From positions 90,179 to 154,178 of the forward strand of contig NZ_BONY01000017.1 of NCBI RefSeq assembly GCF_016862955.1: 64,000 nt of DNA, in the 5' to 3' direction. Source of the stretch: Rhizocola hellebori. Lineage in GTDB: Bacteria; Actinomycetota; Actinomycetes; Mycobacteriales; Micromonosporaceae. The translations under genes were made by a program, and so were the position numbers. The notes under the pieces were generated by a model. The model ran no database searches, had not been told where the DNA came from, and worked only from the letters and a program-made list of their open reading frames with translations. Below, piece by piece: positions 53,175-62,160 of the stretch; position 1 is the first letter of the stretch; each line of letters begins with the position of its first letter.

Positions 53175-55209
53175 GCCGCCGATCATCCTGGCCGGTCCGG
53201 TCGTGCGGCGCGCCACCGCCGACCGGGTCCATGTGTGGCTGGCCACCTCCCAGGACCTCAAACTCGACGTCGAGATCTATAAAATTGCCGATCCCACGGC
53301 GCGATCGCCGGCGCTGTCCGCGCCGATCTCGACCCGGGGACCGGCGCAGACCACGCCGCTGCAGCTGGGCGAGAAGCTGTGGATTCATCTTTTTGATGTG
53401 GTACCGATCGACGCCGCCAGCGGTAAAGGAAAGTTCCCGATCGACACCATCCTGGCCTATGACGTCATGGAGGACGGCGGCAAACGCAGGCTGCGGGAGC
53501 TGGCCAAGCTGTCCGATCTGGTGATCGAGCCATTCCCGCTGCCCACCTTCGTCCTGCCCGGACCGAAGGCGTCCGCCCGCATCCTGTACGCCTCGTGCCG
53601 CAAGTTCCACGGTGACGGCGACGATGCCATGCTGGCCACCGAGGAGCTGCTCAAGCGCAACGCCAAAGACCCTGCCAAACGGGCAGCGACCCTCTTGCTC
53701 ACCGGCGACCAGATCTACGCCGACGACGTCGCCGATCTGCTGGCGCAACCGATCAACGAGTGGGCCACCCGGCTAATCGGCCGCGCCGAAGACCTTCCCG
53801 GGGTACCCGAACCCGGGAAGATCAGCGTGCGTGGCCGGGCCCGCTATTTGAAGGACCAGGCGAAGCTGACGCTCACTTCCAGCGAGGGACACAACCATCT
53901 GCTGACCTTCGGCGAGTTCGCCGCGACCTACCTGCTGGCCTGGAACCCCGATCTGTGGCCCGAACCGTGGAACCGGTCGATCCGCGTGGATCCACAGGAC
54001 AAGCCGAAAGGCTTTCAGCCCATGCTCTCCGAGCAGATCACCAAACTCAACGAGGCCCGCCGTGGCAGCGGCGCCGCCCGGCGGGTGCTGGCCAACATCC
54101 CCACCTACATGATCTTCGATGATCATGAGGTCACCGACGACTGGAACCTCACCCCGGAATGGACCAAAACCTTCCACGCCAACGCCACCGGCCGGCGCAT
54201 CGTGCTCAACGCGCTGTGCGCCTACTGGGCGTTTCAGGCCTGGGGCAACACACCACAGGCCTTCGACCTCGGCTCGTTCGTCAATCCGGTCACCGACTAC
54301 TGCCGTACCGGAAAAAACGAAGCAGCAGCGGAGAAAGCCCTCTTTGAATTCAAAGAGTGGTCCTATGTAGCGCCGACCGACCCTCCGGTGCTGATGCTCA
54401 ATACCCGCACCCGCCGTGCCGCCACGCGCGGTGCGCTCGACTACCGGGTCGACTTGGGTCGCACCGAAGGCTATTTCTATCCACGTAACACGAGGGCGCC
54501 GCGGCTGCTCGACCCCGACGAACGGGCACGGCTGGCCGGCCTGCTCAAATCCCTCTCCGGAACGGGCACGGCGATCGTGGTCACTCCCGGGCCGGTGTTC
54601 GGTGTCGACGCCATCGAGGGTGCGATCGAGGCGATCGCCGCAGTGGCCGGGGAAGCTACCACCGACCTGGAGTCGTGGCGGCCAAACCCGCTGAGTTTCG
54701 TGGACTTGATGCGATTGCTCGCCGGGGCCGGCCTTTCCACCGTGGCGATCCTTTCCGGCGATGTGCACTACGCCTTCCAGGTCGCCGCCCGGCTGACACA
54801 GGCCGGACAGACCATCCGGATCGGACAGTTCACCAGCAGCGCGCTGAAGAACATGCCCACCGGAATGCTGGGTGCGGCCTCCGTCTTCCTCGGTGGCCGG
54901 GTCGACCTACGCCAAGCCTGGCACTGGTGGCTGCCCTCCGGCGACGAAGGCCCGGTCACCAGAATCCCGGCCACCGCAACCGGCGAACTCACCAAGGCCA
55001 AGGAGCGCTTCCGCCGCGACCCGGACCTCATCGAGCAGATCACCTACCTGGCGCACATGAGCAACAAGCAGGTCGTCCTGCAGCACAGCAACGTCGGCGA
55101 ACTCACCGTCACCGGCGGCCGGCTAACCCACCGCCACTGGGCCCAGGCCCGGGGTCAAACTCAAGGCCTGCCACAAGTCACCCTCGACCCAGGGTCATGG
55201 CCGGCCTGA
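53155..55209 (+). CDS. PhoD-like metallophosphatase
   Basis: A 684-residue PhoD-like phosphatase/phosphodiesterase. Metal-site motifs are TGDQIYADDV (about residue 182), YMIFDDHEVTDDWN (about 318-331) and LSGDVHYAFQVA (about 535). The N-terminal region is a beta domain (VRRATADRVHVWLATSQ). There is no TAT or Sec signal, unlike secreted PhoD enzymes, so it probably works in the cytoplasm. The ATG at 53155 lies inside the end of the 770-residue gene, giving a 20-bp overlap. The pair is evidently one functional unit. Confidence 0.85.
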   Translation: MTGLPSKPPIILAGPVVRRATADRVHVWLATSQDLKLDVEIYKIADPTARSPALSAPISTRGPAQTTPLQLGEKLWIHLFDVVPIDAASGKGKFPIDTILAYDVMEDGGKRRLRELAKLSDLVIEPFPLPTFVLPGPKASARILYASCRKFHGDGDDAMLATEELLKRNAKDPAKRAATLLLTGDQIYADDVADLLAQPINEWATRLIGRAEDLPGVPEPGKISVRGRARYLKDQAKLTLTSSEGHNHLLTFGEFAATYLLAWNPDLWPEPWNRSIRVDPQDKPKGFQPMLSEQITKLNEARRGSGAARRVLANIPTYMIFDDHEVTDDWNLTPEWTKTFHANATGRRIVLNALCAYWAFQAWGNTPQAFDLGSFVNPVTDYCRTGKNEAAAEKALFEFKEWSYVAPTDPPVLMLNTRTRRAATRGALDYRVDLGRTEGYFYPRNTRAPRLLDPDERARLAGLLKSLSGTGTAIVVTPGPVFGVDAIEGAIEAIAAVAGEATTDLESWRPNPLSFVDLMRLLAGAGLSTVAILSGDVHYAFQVAARLTQAGQTIRIGQFTSSALKNMPTGMLGAASVFLGGRVDLRQAWHWWLPSGDEGPVTRIPATATGELTKAKERFRRDPDLIEQITYLAHMSNKQVVLQHSNVGELTVTGGRLTHRHWAQARGQTQGLPQVTLDPGSWPA

Positions 55210-55485
55210 ACCAGCCATCCGGTGTGCCCGCTCGAAGCGTTCAACTACTGGGTTTGCGTCTGTCGAGGGCCATGCCCAGTCCCGCGGCCGACCAGACGAG
55301 CTCTCCGGTCGACCGGGCCTGGCCGGCGCGCAAAGAGAGGGCCGCGAGGATACGTTGCTTCACCCGGTCCGCCGGGAAGTTGATCAACCCGCCGTCGACA
55401 GAACAGACCTCTAGCGGACCGAAAGCCTAACTCTGTAGTTGGCTGCCATGCGCCCCATCGGATTCCGATCTGCGACTTACACCTC

Positions 55486-56376
55486 CTAATCGGCGACCTG
55501 GGCCACCAGTGACACCACATCGTCGAGATGCTGTGGAGTGGTCAGGTGGCCCATGCCGGGCAGGACCCGAAGGTCGAGGTTCATGGTTCGGTGCACGGCT
55601 GGTGCCAGTCGCCGGGGTGGCAGGAACCGGTCATGTTCCCCTACCCCGACGACGCACGGCAGCTCGGCGCGGCGGGCTAGTAGCTCGGTGGGCAGCGGCG
55701 GCGGGGCCAGGGTGGTGCGGCAAGAACCGGCCATGAGGGTCATCCATTCCACGTCGGTCTCGGGCGGATCCTCAGTGGGGGCGACGAACAAACGGAGCAT
55801 GCGGCGCGTGTGATCGGATGTGGGCCGTAGAAGCCAAATGGCTGATGCCAGCGCCAGTTTCGGGTCCACGGATAGCCGTATGAAACCCGCCGGTGAGATC
55901 AGCGCCCGGGCTGCGATCCGGGGAGAGCCGGCGGCCAGGGCGACCGCGGCGCCCAGCGAATTGCCCACCAGCACAACCTCGTCCATCTGTGTGGCCGTGA
56001 GAACCTCGTCGAGCACTCGGCCGTACCAGGCAAGCCGGGTCCGGCGAGGCCGGTGTGGGTCGCTGAGTCCAGGCTGACCGGGCAGATCCACCACCGTAGT
56101 CGCCCAGCGAGCTGACAGCGCCCGCAGCCATGGCAGAGCCACTGCGGCGTTGGATCCCGTTCCGGGGACCACGACGACTCGCGGCCGGCCGGAGCCGGCG
56201 CTGGCGAGCTGCACATGTCCGGCGCTGGTGTCCACGGCCGTGCCGGTGAGTGGAAAGTCCCCTCGCGCCAGCGTCTGCGAACACCATCGACGCACTGCAT
56301 CGTGACCACGAGGGTTCTTGTATGCGTTCGGCATTGCGCCAGTCTTTCCGGCCCGCTCTGGTTCGTCCAGCTCCAT
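55486..56376 (-). CDS. alpha/beta hydrolase
   Basis: A protein of about 296 residues with an alpha/beta-hydrolase fold. The oxyanion strand is VVVVPGTGSNAAVALPWLRAL, the nucleophile elbow VLVGNSLGAAVALA (Ser in GNSLG), the acid near VGVGEHDRFLPP and the histidine in PGMGHLTTP. The start is 56376 or 56334 (MPNAYKNP...). The 276 bp between its stop and the PhoD-like gene hold nothing recognised. Confidence 0.85.
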   Translation of the reverse strand: MELDEPERAGKTGAMPNAYKNPRGHDAVRRWCSQTLARGDFPLTGTAVDTSAGHVQLASAGSGRPRVVVVPGTGSNAAVALPWLRALSARWATTVVDLPGQPGLSDPHRPRRTRLAWYGRVLDEVLTATQMDEVVLVGNSLGAAVALAAGSPRIAARALISPAGFIRLSVDPKLALASAIWLLRPTSDHTRRMLRLFVAPTEDPPETDVEWMTLMAGSCRTTLAPPPLPTELLARRAELPCVVGVGEHDRFLPPRRLAPAVHRTMNLDLRVLPGMGHLTTPQHLDDVVSLVAQVAD

Positions 56377-56502
56377 CCCAGCCGTCCCACCAAATCGAGC
56401 CTTCGACCGAGGCAGCGCCAGACCGACACTGTCGTAGGCTGCGGCTCTTGCTGCGTTCCTAGCTGCTTTTGAGCTGGTACCGGAACCTGGTTCGGTAGGG
56501 CA

Positions 56503-56800
56503 ATGGGTCCAGGTGACGGAGGGAACCTAGCCGGATCGTTCCGCGTCCGCAGAAAGGGATTTGCCGTCTTGCCAGGCCAGCCTGCCGCCGCTGCTGCTTC
56601 AGCAGTCAGCCCTTGTCGCACCCGCTCATCGGAACGCAGCATCTACATCGATACGTTGCGTGCTGGCGCGATTCTGCGGGTTTATCTGAACCACAAGCTG
56701 TGGATCGGCTGACTCACCGTCGTGTACCCCTTTATGTCGATTATGTATGCGCTCGGTGGCACGCCGGTCGCGACGGGCTGCGGCTCCGTCTCACATAAGG
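56503..56800 (+). pseudogene. acyltransferase 3 N-terminal remnant (second copy)
   Basis: The frame reads ERSIYIDTLRAGAILRVYLNHKLWIG, then TGA, then LTVVYPFMSIMYALGGTPVA. This matches the beginning of the gene at 38858, with TGG changed to TGA at the tryptophan. Homology also covers the upstream leader (LPGQPAAAAAS). After about 300 bp it is lost. The rest of 56377-57078 shows no gene. Confidence 0.7.
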
Positions 56801-57078
56801 GTCCTCATCAGAACATTGCTGGTTGAGTCGGGTCCGAGGGAAGGGCGCTGGCAGCCAATTCTCACATGGCCAGTACGCAGAAGATTCTCACGCACGATGG
56901 CTATACGGACACCTCGGTCGGCTCCAGGATCCACATTGGATCTTTCGTTTTCGTCCTAACGTAAGTCCTCGCCGCAGCTCTTCCAGCTGACATCCTTATG
57001 GGCGATTTACACCCAATTCCCGTTGTTGGATTATTGGGATCGTGAGCATCTGACGCAGGCGAATCGAGGTGACTCCTC

Positions 57079-58563
57079 ATGCCGCCCCTCCCCCGCAACG
57101 GATCGGATCTGCTCGGCTCGTGGATCACCCGCGCCGATCGCAAGGCTGACTGGTCGTTGCGGCACAACGGAGCCGCCGTTTCGGCGGGTATCCGGTTCGC
57201 GTTTTACGGCAGGATGTCCACCGACCGCTTTCAAGACTTCGCCACCTCCGCCGGCTGGCAGCGCGCCATGGCCGAAGACCTCATCAACGGACACGGCACC
57301 ATCGTCGCCGAATACATCGACCAAGGATTCACCCGCAGCCGTGGCTGGGCACGCCGCCCCCAAGCCGCCCAACTCCTTACCGCCATGCGAGAGCCTTCCC
57401 GCGGGTTCGACGCGATCGTGGTCGGCGAATTCGAACGGGCCTTCTGCGGCGACCAGCTGATCCAGCTGGCGCCAATGTTCGAACGCTACGGCGTCGCGGT
57501 GTGGCTGCCCGAACTCGGCGGCCCCGTCGACATCCGCGACCCGATGCACCTGTCCCTACTGAAACTGCTTGGTGTACACGCCAAACGGGAAGTGCAGCGG
57601 GCACGGTTCCGGGTCAAGGCCGCGATGCAGTTCCAGGTCGCCGAGCAGGGCCGCGCCGTCGGTGGGCGGCCACCTTACGGCTACATGATCGTCAACGGCG
57701 GGCCACACCCCAACAGAGCCCACGCCCGGTGGGGACGACGGCTGCACCGCTACGCACCGGACCCGGTCACGGCGCCGTGGGTTTCGTGGATGTTCGCGCA
57801 ACGCCTGGCAGGTTGGAGCGTGGCCGCTATCACGGTCAGCCTCAACGAACAACACATCCCCTGCCCTTCTGCGCACGACCCGGACCGCAACCCTCACCGG
57901 AGCGGAACTGCATGGACGTTGCGCACGGTCGCGTCGATCCTGGGCAACCCGCGCTATACCGGCCGGCAGGTATGGAACCGGCAGCACACCGACCACGGCA
58001 GCCTCGACCAAGCCGACGACCCGCTCGGCCACGCCGAGGTCTACCGATGGAGCAAAGTCCAGCAATGGACCATCTCCCACGACGTCGTGCACGAGCCTCT
58101 GGTCAGCGAAGCCGACTTCATCACCGCTCAGGCCATCCACAGCACCACGACAATCACGCACGAGTTCACGATGACCGGCCTGTTCTCGTGCGAGCCTTGC
58201 GGCCGGCGGCTGGAACCGCATTGGAGCCACGGCCGCCCCGCCCACCGCTGCCGACACGGACGCACGAGCTCAAGGCATCGCTGGACATCTCCGATCAAGA
58301 ACATCTACGCCCGCGAAGACCAAGCCATGATCTTCCTCGCCCGAGCCGACATCGCCACCGCTGACCTGATCGCCATCCTGGAAAACCATCAGACCGCCAT
58401 CTGGTGCGACCATCACCTCTGGCGACTCGAGATCGACGGCAGCATCGTCCTCGAACAGAAACCACCCCGCATGGCACCCATCCCGAAACAACGCCCGGCG
58501 CGCCACAACGCAGAAACGCCACCCGGAAATCGGATGGCGTCAATTGAAGTCGTGGGGAAATAA
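57079..58563 (+). CDS. large serine recombinase
   Basis: A 494-residue site-specific recombinase. The resolvase domain has the nucleophile serine in FAFYGRMSTDRFQD and an arginine cluster (FTRSRGWARRPQAAQLL). A recombinase domain follows (GGRPPYGYMIVNGG, then LNEQHIPCPSAHD and ASILGNPRYTGRQVWNR), and a zinc-ribbon-like C-x2-C...C (SCEPCGRRLEPHW, HRCRHG). It lacks the usual long coiled coil. The stop lies 2 bp from the 3' end of tRNA-Leu, so the gene probably marks one end of an integrated element. Confidence 0.9.
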   Translation: MPPLPRNGSDLLGSWITRADRKADWSLRHNGAAVSAGIRFAFYGRMSTDRFQDFATSAGWQRAMAEDLINGHGTIVAEYIDQGFTRSRGWARRPQAAQLLTAMREPSRGFDAIVVGEFERAFCGDQLIQLAPMFERYGVAVWLPELGGPVDIRDPMHLSLLKLLGVHAKREVQRARFRVKAAMQFQVAEQGRAVGGRPPYGYMIVNGGPHPNRAHARWGRRLHRYAPDPVTAPWVSWMFAQRLAGWSVAAITVSLNEQHIPCPSAHDPDRNPHRSGTAWTLRTVASILGNPRYTGRQVWNRQHTDHGSLDQADDPLGHAEVYRWSKVQQWTISHDVVHEPLVSEADFITAQAIHSTTTITHEFTMTGLFSCEPCGRRLEPHWSHGRPAHRCRHGRTSSRHRWTSPIKNIYAREDQAMIFLARADIATADLIAILENHQTAIWCDHHLWRLEIDGSIVLEQKPPRMAPIPKQRPARHNAETPPGNRMASIEVVGK

Positions 58564-58565
58564 CG

Positions 58566-58649
58566 TGTCCGAGGGGGGACTTGAACCCCCACGCCCTATA
58601 CGGGCACTAGCACCTCAAGCTAGCGCGTCTGCCATTCCGCCACCCGGAC
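58566..58649 (-). tRNA. tRNA-Leu(GAG)
   Basis: An 84-nt class II tRNA. The acceptor stem is GTCCGGG paired with CTCGGAC plus discriminator A. The anticodon arm is CTAGC, TTGAGGT, GCTAG with GAG as anticodon. A long variable arm (TGCCCGTATAGGGCGT) and the T loop GTTCAAGTC are present. CCA is not encoded. It lies 2 bp from the serine recombinase stop. Confidence 0.97.
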
Positions 58650-58777
58650 AGGGTGCGTACGTCCGCTTCCGTGAAGGCGGCGGCCGCACGAGGGACCACT
58701 GTACACGGCCGGGTTGATCTTCACAACGCGGCATTGAACCGGTATTCAGACTGGTCGTCTGGACGCATGCTGAGGGT

Positions 58778-59728
58778 ATGCCGATCAGCGATGATCAACA
58801 AGCTGCGTTGGGGCGTCTGGTGGCGTCTGGGGAGTTGACCCAGGCGCAGGCGGAGGCGGTGCGGCGGGAGTTTTCTGCGGCTGCTGGCGGGCCTCGGGTG
58901 GGGTGGCTGATCGAGGTTGCCGGGTACCTGGGCGGCGGGCTGATTTTGGGCGGCGCGGCGCTGCTGGTGGGGTCGACGTGGGACCGGCTGGGGCGCGGGT
59001 GGCAGACGGCGATCCTGGCCGGGGTGGCGGCGTTGTTCGTGGCGGCGGCGCTGCTGGTGGCGGAGGGGCCGGGACGGATCCGTGCGCTTGAGGGGGCGCG
59101 GCGGCGGGTGGTGGGGGTGCTGTTGGCGCTGACCTCGATCCCGGCGGCGTTCGCGGCGGCGGTGGCGGCCAGCGATTACGACGCGGTGTGGGGGTTTTGG
59201 GCCGGGTTGGCGGTGAGTCTGGTCTGCCTGTGGGTGTTGGCGACTGGGCTGGGGGTGGCGGTGGCCGCGGCGATGAGTGTCGGGGCGGTGGTGAGTCTGG
59301 TCGAGGAGGTGTGGCATGCGCGGCCACTGGGGGTGGGCGTGGCGCTGCTGGGCCTGGGCGCGGCGTGGGCGGCGGTGACGGTGGCGGGCTGGGCGCGGCC
59401 GAAGTGGCTGGGGCTGCTGATCGGGTTCGGGCTGGCGATCGTGGGGGCGCAGCTGCCGCTGGCAGAGGGGGGCACGGAGGCGTGGGCTTACGCGCTCACC
59501 CTCGCGGTGGCAGCTGGCTGTCTGGTGTTGTATCGGTGGGAGCGGTCGCTGATGACGCTGGCGGGCGGGGTGATCGGGGTGACGCTCGCGGTACCGGAAA
59601 TGATCTCTGATCTGACCGATGGCGCCGTGGGCGGTGCGGCGATCCTGCTCATTGCCGGTGTGGTGCTGGTGACGGCAAGCGCGGCCGGGATGAGGTGGCA
59701 TCGCCGCCGGGCCGGCGTCCCAGACTGA
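58778..59728 (+). CDS. DUF2157-type integral membrane protein
   Basis: A 316-residue protein. The cytoplasmic N-terminus (DDQQAALGRLVASGELTQAQAEAVRREFSAA) is the short conserved head of DUF2157 proteins. Eight or more membrane segments follow, starting LIEVAGYLGGGLILGGAALLVG. The gene is GTG/GCG-rich (valine and alanine), so a long arginine/proline-rich frame also appears on the opposite strand; I read that as a shadow. Confidence 0.8.
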   Translation: MPISDDQQAALGRLVASGELTQAQAEAVRREFSAAAGGPRVGWLIEVAGYLGGGLILGGAALLVGSTWDRLGRGWQTAILAGVAALFVAAALLVAEGPGRIRALEGARRRVVGVLLALTSIPAAFAAAVAASDYDAVWGFWAGLAVSLVCLWVLATGLGVAVAAAMSVGAVVSLVEEVWHARPLGVGVALLGLGAAWAAVTVAGWARPKWLGLLIGFGLAIVGAQLPLAEGGTEAWAYALTLAVAAGCLVLYRWERSLMTLAGGVIGVTLAVPEMISDLTDGAVGGAAILLIAGVVLVTASAAGMRWHRRRAGVPD

Positions 59729-59733
59729 TCAGC

Positions 59734-59816
59734 GCGGGCCAACTCGCCAAGCCCGCGGGCCAACTCGCCAAGCCCGCGCGCCAACCTCGCCAAGCCCGCG
59801 CCAACCTCGCCAAGCC
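59734..59816. repeat. four tandem copies of a 21-bp unit
   Basis: The unit GCGGGCCAACTCGCCAAGCCC occurs at 59734-59754 and 59755-59775, then in variant form (GCGCGCCAACCTCGCCAAGCCC) at 59776-59797 and as a shorter copy to 59816. It follows the membrane protein stop. No spacer-repeat structure is present. It is probably a replication-slippage array. Confidence 0.85.
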
Positions 59817-59883
59817 AAGGCGCGCAATACAAAGCCGAACCTTCGGAGCGGGCGAGCAAAGAACAGGTGTAGCCAGGATCGAC

Positions 59884-59921
59884 CTTTACTGCTTTACTAC
59901 TCGCCTAGTAAAGCCGTAAAG
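59884..59921. promoter_or_regulatory. operator of the YtrA-type GntR regulator
   Basis: Inverted arms of 16 bp, CTTTACTGCTTTACTA at 59884-59899 and TAGTAAAGCCGTAAAG at 59906-59921, match at 15 of 16 positions around a 6-bp spacer. The right arm ends directly before the GGGAGGG ribosome site of the GntR gene. This is AT-rich in GC-rich surroundings and is a typical autorepression site. Confidence 0.75.
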
Positions 59922-59930
59922 GGAGGGCGT

Positions 59931-60326
59931 ATGTTCCACTTCCGGCTCGATGCCGGTTCCGGCGTGCCGCCGTACCTACAGCTCGTGCACCAAGTACGCC
60001 AGGCGGTGCTGCTCGGGTTTCTCCAGCCGGGAGACAGGCTTCCGCTGATCCGCGAGGTCGTGGAGACGCTTGCCATCAACCCGAACACGGTGGCCAAGGC
60101 CTACCGGCAGCTGGAGCAGGAGGCGCTTGTCACCGGCCGGCCCGGGAGCGGGACGTTCGTCAACGAGGCGACGGCGAAAACCATGTCCCCGGCGACCTAT
60201 TCGGCGTTGCGGCGGGGGCTGGAGTCGTGGCTGCGTCGCGCCTATACGGCGGGGCTGGACGAGCATGCGGTCAATGCACTGTTTGCCACGGTGCATCATC
60301 AGACCAGGATCGAGGAAGCGGCATGA
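59931..60326 (+). CDS. GntR-family (YtrA subfamily) transcriptional regulator
   Basis: A 131-residue GntR protein. The winged HTH reads PPYLQLVHQVRQAVLLGFLQPGDRLPLIREVVETLAINPNTVAKAYRQLEQEALVTGRPGSGTFV. The short C-terminal helical tail is typical of YtrA. It overlaps the ABC ATPase by 4 bp and has a strong palindrome at -10 to -47. It should repress the whole operon until an inducer, often a cell-wall antibiotic signal, relieves it. Confidence 0.92.
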   Translation: MFHFRLDAGSGVPPYLQLVHQVRQAVLLGFLQPGDRLPLIREVVETLAINPNTVAKAYRQLEQEALVTGRPGSGTFVNEATAKTMSPATYSALRRGLESWLRRAYTAGLDEHAVNALFATVHHQTRIEEAA

Positions 60327-61204
60327 CGGGCAATGAGCAAGCGCTCGCGACCGAGGGTTTGGGCAAGCGTTACGGCAAGAAATGGGCGCTGCGCGGGTGC
60401 ACGCTGGCGCTGCCGGCCGGCAAGGTGATCGCCTTGGTGGGGCCTAACGGGGCGGGCAAGACGACGCTGCTGCGGATGGCCGTGGGGTTGGTGGCGCCCA
60501 CGGTGGGCACGGTGGAGGTGTTCGGCCAATCCCCCACCGAGAATTCGCCACAGGCGTTGTCGCGGGTGGGTTTCCTCGCGCAGGACCATCCGCTCTATCG
60601 GCACTTCACGGTCGCGGATCTGCTGCGTTTCGGACGCAGCTGCAACGTGCGCTTTGATGAGGGGCTGGCGCTCAAACGGCTGTCGCAATTGGACATTCCG
60701 CTGAACCGGCGGGCGGGTGCGCTTTCCGGCGGGCAGCAGGCACAGGTCGCGCTGGCGCTCGCGTTGGCCAAACGGCCCGATCTGCTGGTGCTCGACGAGC
60801 CGCTGGCCAGCCTCGACCCGCTGGCGCGGCTGGAGTTTCAGCAAACCCTGATGGGCGCGGTGGCTGCCGACGGGGTGACCGTGCTGTTCTCCTCCCATGT
60901 TGTGCATGAGCTGAAGCAAGTCTGCGATCACCTGGTGGTGCTCAACCATGGCCACGTCGCCGTGCAGGGCGACATCGACGATCTGCTTGGGCAGCACCGG
61001 TTGTTGACGGGGCCGCGCGTGGAGACCGGGCCGCGAAAGTCGGGCAGCGTTATCGAAGCAAACCATGCCGACCGGCACAGCACACTGCTCGTGCGCGACG
61101 GGCGCACGGCGCTCCTGCCGGGCTGGCAGGAACAGCCGGTCGCATTGGAAGAACTCGTGCTGGCCTATCTGCGCCGCGGCATCGATCAGGAGGCAACGGT
61201 ATGA
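60323..61204 (+). CDS. ABC transporter ATPase
   Basis: A 293-residue ATPase. Walker A is VGPNGAGKTT (about residues 39-48), the Q-loop is in GFLAQDHPLY, the signature ALSGGQQAQVALALALAK, Walker B LLVLDEPLASLDP and the H-loop FSSHVVHEL. The last 70 residues are an extension. The gene overlaps GntR upstream and the permease downstream (both ATGA). It is the energising subunit of a YtrA-regulated exporter. Confidence 0.92.
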   Translation: MTGNEQALATEGLGKRYGKKWALRGCTLALPAGKVIALVGPNGAGKTTLLRMAVGLVAPTVGTVEVFGQSPTENSPQALSRVGFLAQDHPLYRHFTVADLLRFGRSCNVRFDEGLALKRLSQLDIPLNRRAGALSGGQQAQVALALALAKRPDLLVLDEPLASLDPLARLEFQQTLMGAVAADGVTVLFSSHVVHELKQVCDHLVVLNHGHVAVQGDIDDLLGQHRLLTGPRVETGPRKSGSVIEANHADRHSTLLVRDGRTALLPGWQEQPVALEELVLAYLRRGIDQEATV

Positions 61205-62160
61205 CATGGCTGATATGGCGCCAGCATCGCGCCGAAGCCCTTGCGCTCGTGGTGCTCATCGCCGCGATCGGGGCCGCGCTGGTGATTGTCGGGCAGCCGA
61301 TGCACGACTTGTTCCCCAATGGCGCCAGCCGATGCGTCCCGCCGACAACCGATCGGGCCTGCATCGTTGGCCTTGCCACACTGCAGCAAAGCTACGACTT
61401 CGCCGCGCCCATGCTGGCGTTGCTCAACTTCGTCCCGCTGGCCATCGGCGCCTTCCTGGGCGCGCCTCTGCTGGCCCGCGAGCTCGAACTGGGGACGTGG
61501 CAGCTGGCGTGGACCCAGGCGGTACCGCGGATGCGTTGGCTGGCCGCCAAACTTGTCGCGCTGGCCGGGCTGACCGTCGCCCTGGGCGCGGCCTTCACCG
61601 GGGCGGTCGCCTGGTTCCGGCAGCCGCTGGACCTGTTCGGCCGCTTCGACATCACCGGTTTCGACCTGTCCGGGATAGTCCCGATGGCCTACGGGCTGTT
61701 CGCCTTCGCCATCGCCGCCCTGGCCGGTGCCCTGCTGCGGCGCAGCCTGCCCGCCTACGCCACCGCGATCGTCGTGTTCGTGACCGTACGGATCGCGGTG
61801 GCCACCTGGCTACGCCCGCAGTTCCGCGCGCCCATCACGCTGACCCAGGAGATCCCGCCCGGCAGCCGGGAGCTACGCCTGGCCGCCAAGCCGCTCGACT
61901 GGAACCTCGGCGAAGGCTTCGCCGACGCCTCCGGTAAACACTTCAGCGAGCTGTCATCCACGATCTGGGAACACAAGGCCACCGACGCCGGCATCGACCC
62001 GGCGACCTATCTGCACGAGCACGGCATCCTTCGCTGGATCACCTACCATCCGGCTGACCGGCTGGCAGGTTTCCAGCTCATCGAAAGCACTCTCTACGTC
62101 GGCCTGGCGGCGCTGCTGCTAGCCCTGCTCGTCTGGCGGGTCAAGCGGCGCGCCCTCTAG
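61201..62160 (+). CDS. ABC-2 type permease
   Basis: A 319-residue membrane protein. The N-terminus MTWLIWRQHRAEALAL is followed by several membrane segments: LVVLIAAIGAALVIVG, MLALLNFVPLAIGAFLGAPLLARELELGTWQLAWTQ (a typical ABC-2 core), AALAGALLRRSLPAYATAIVVFV and LYVGLAALLLALLVW. An extracellular loop lies between the last two segments (residues about 205-290). It overlaps the ATPase by 4 bp. Its 3' end overlaps the convergent F420-type gene by 42 bp. Confidence 0.9.
   Translation: MTWLIWRQHRAEALALVVLIAAIGAALVIVGQPMHDLFPNGASRCVPPTTDRACIVGLATLQQSYDFAAPMLALLNFVPLAIGAFLGAPLLARELELGTWQLAWTQAVPRMRWLAAKLVALAGLTVALGAAFTGAVAWFRQPLDLFGRFDITGFDLSGIVPMAYGLFAFAIAALAGALLRRSLPAYATAIVVFVTVRIAVATWLRPQFRAPITLTQEIPPGSRELRLAAKPLDWNLGEGFADASGKHFSELSSTIWEHKATDAGIDPATYLHEHGILRWITYHPADRLAGFQLIESTLYVGLAALLLALLVWRVKRRAL

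Noticed and set aside
58721..59701. 326-residue minus-strand frame opposite the DUF2157-type gene
   Set aside because: It is extremely rich in Pro, Arg and His with no motif, typical of the antisense frame of a Val/Ala-rich gene; the plus-strand gene has clear membrane segments.
59734..59816. Possible CRISPR array
   Set aside because: The copies are directly adjacent without unique spacers, and no cas genes are present.
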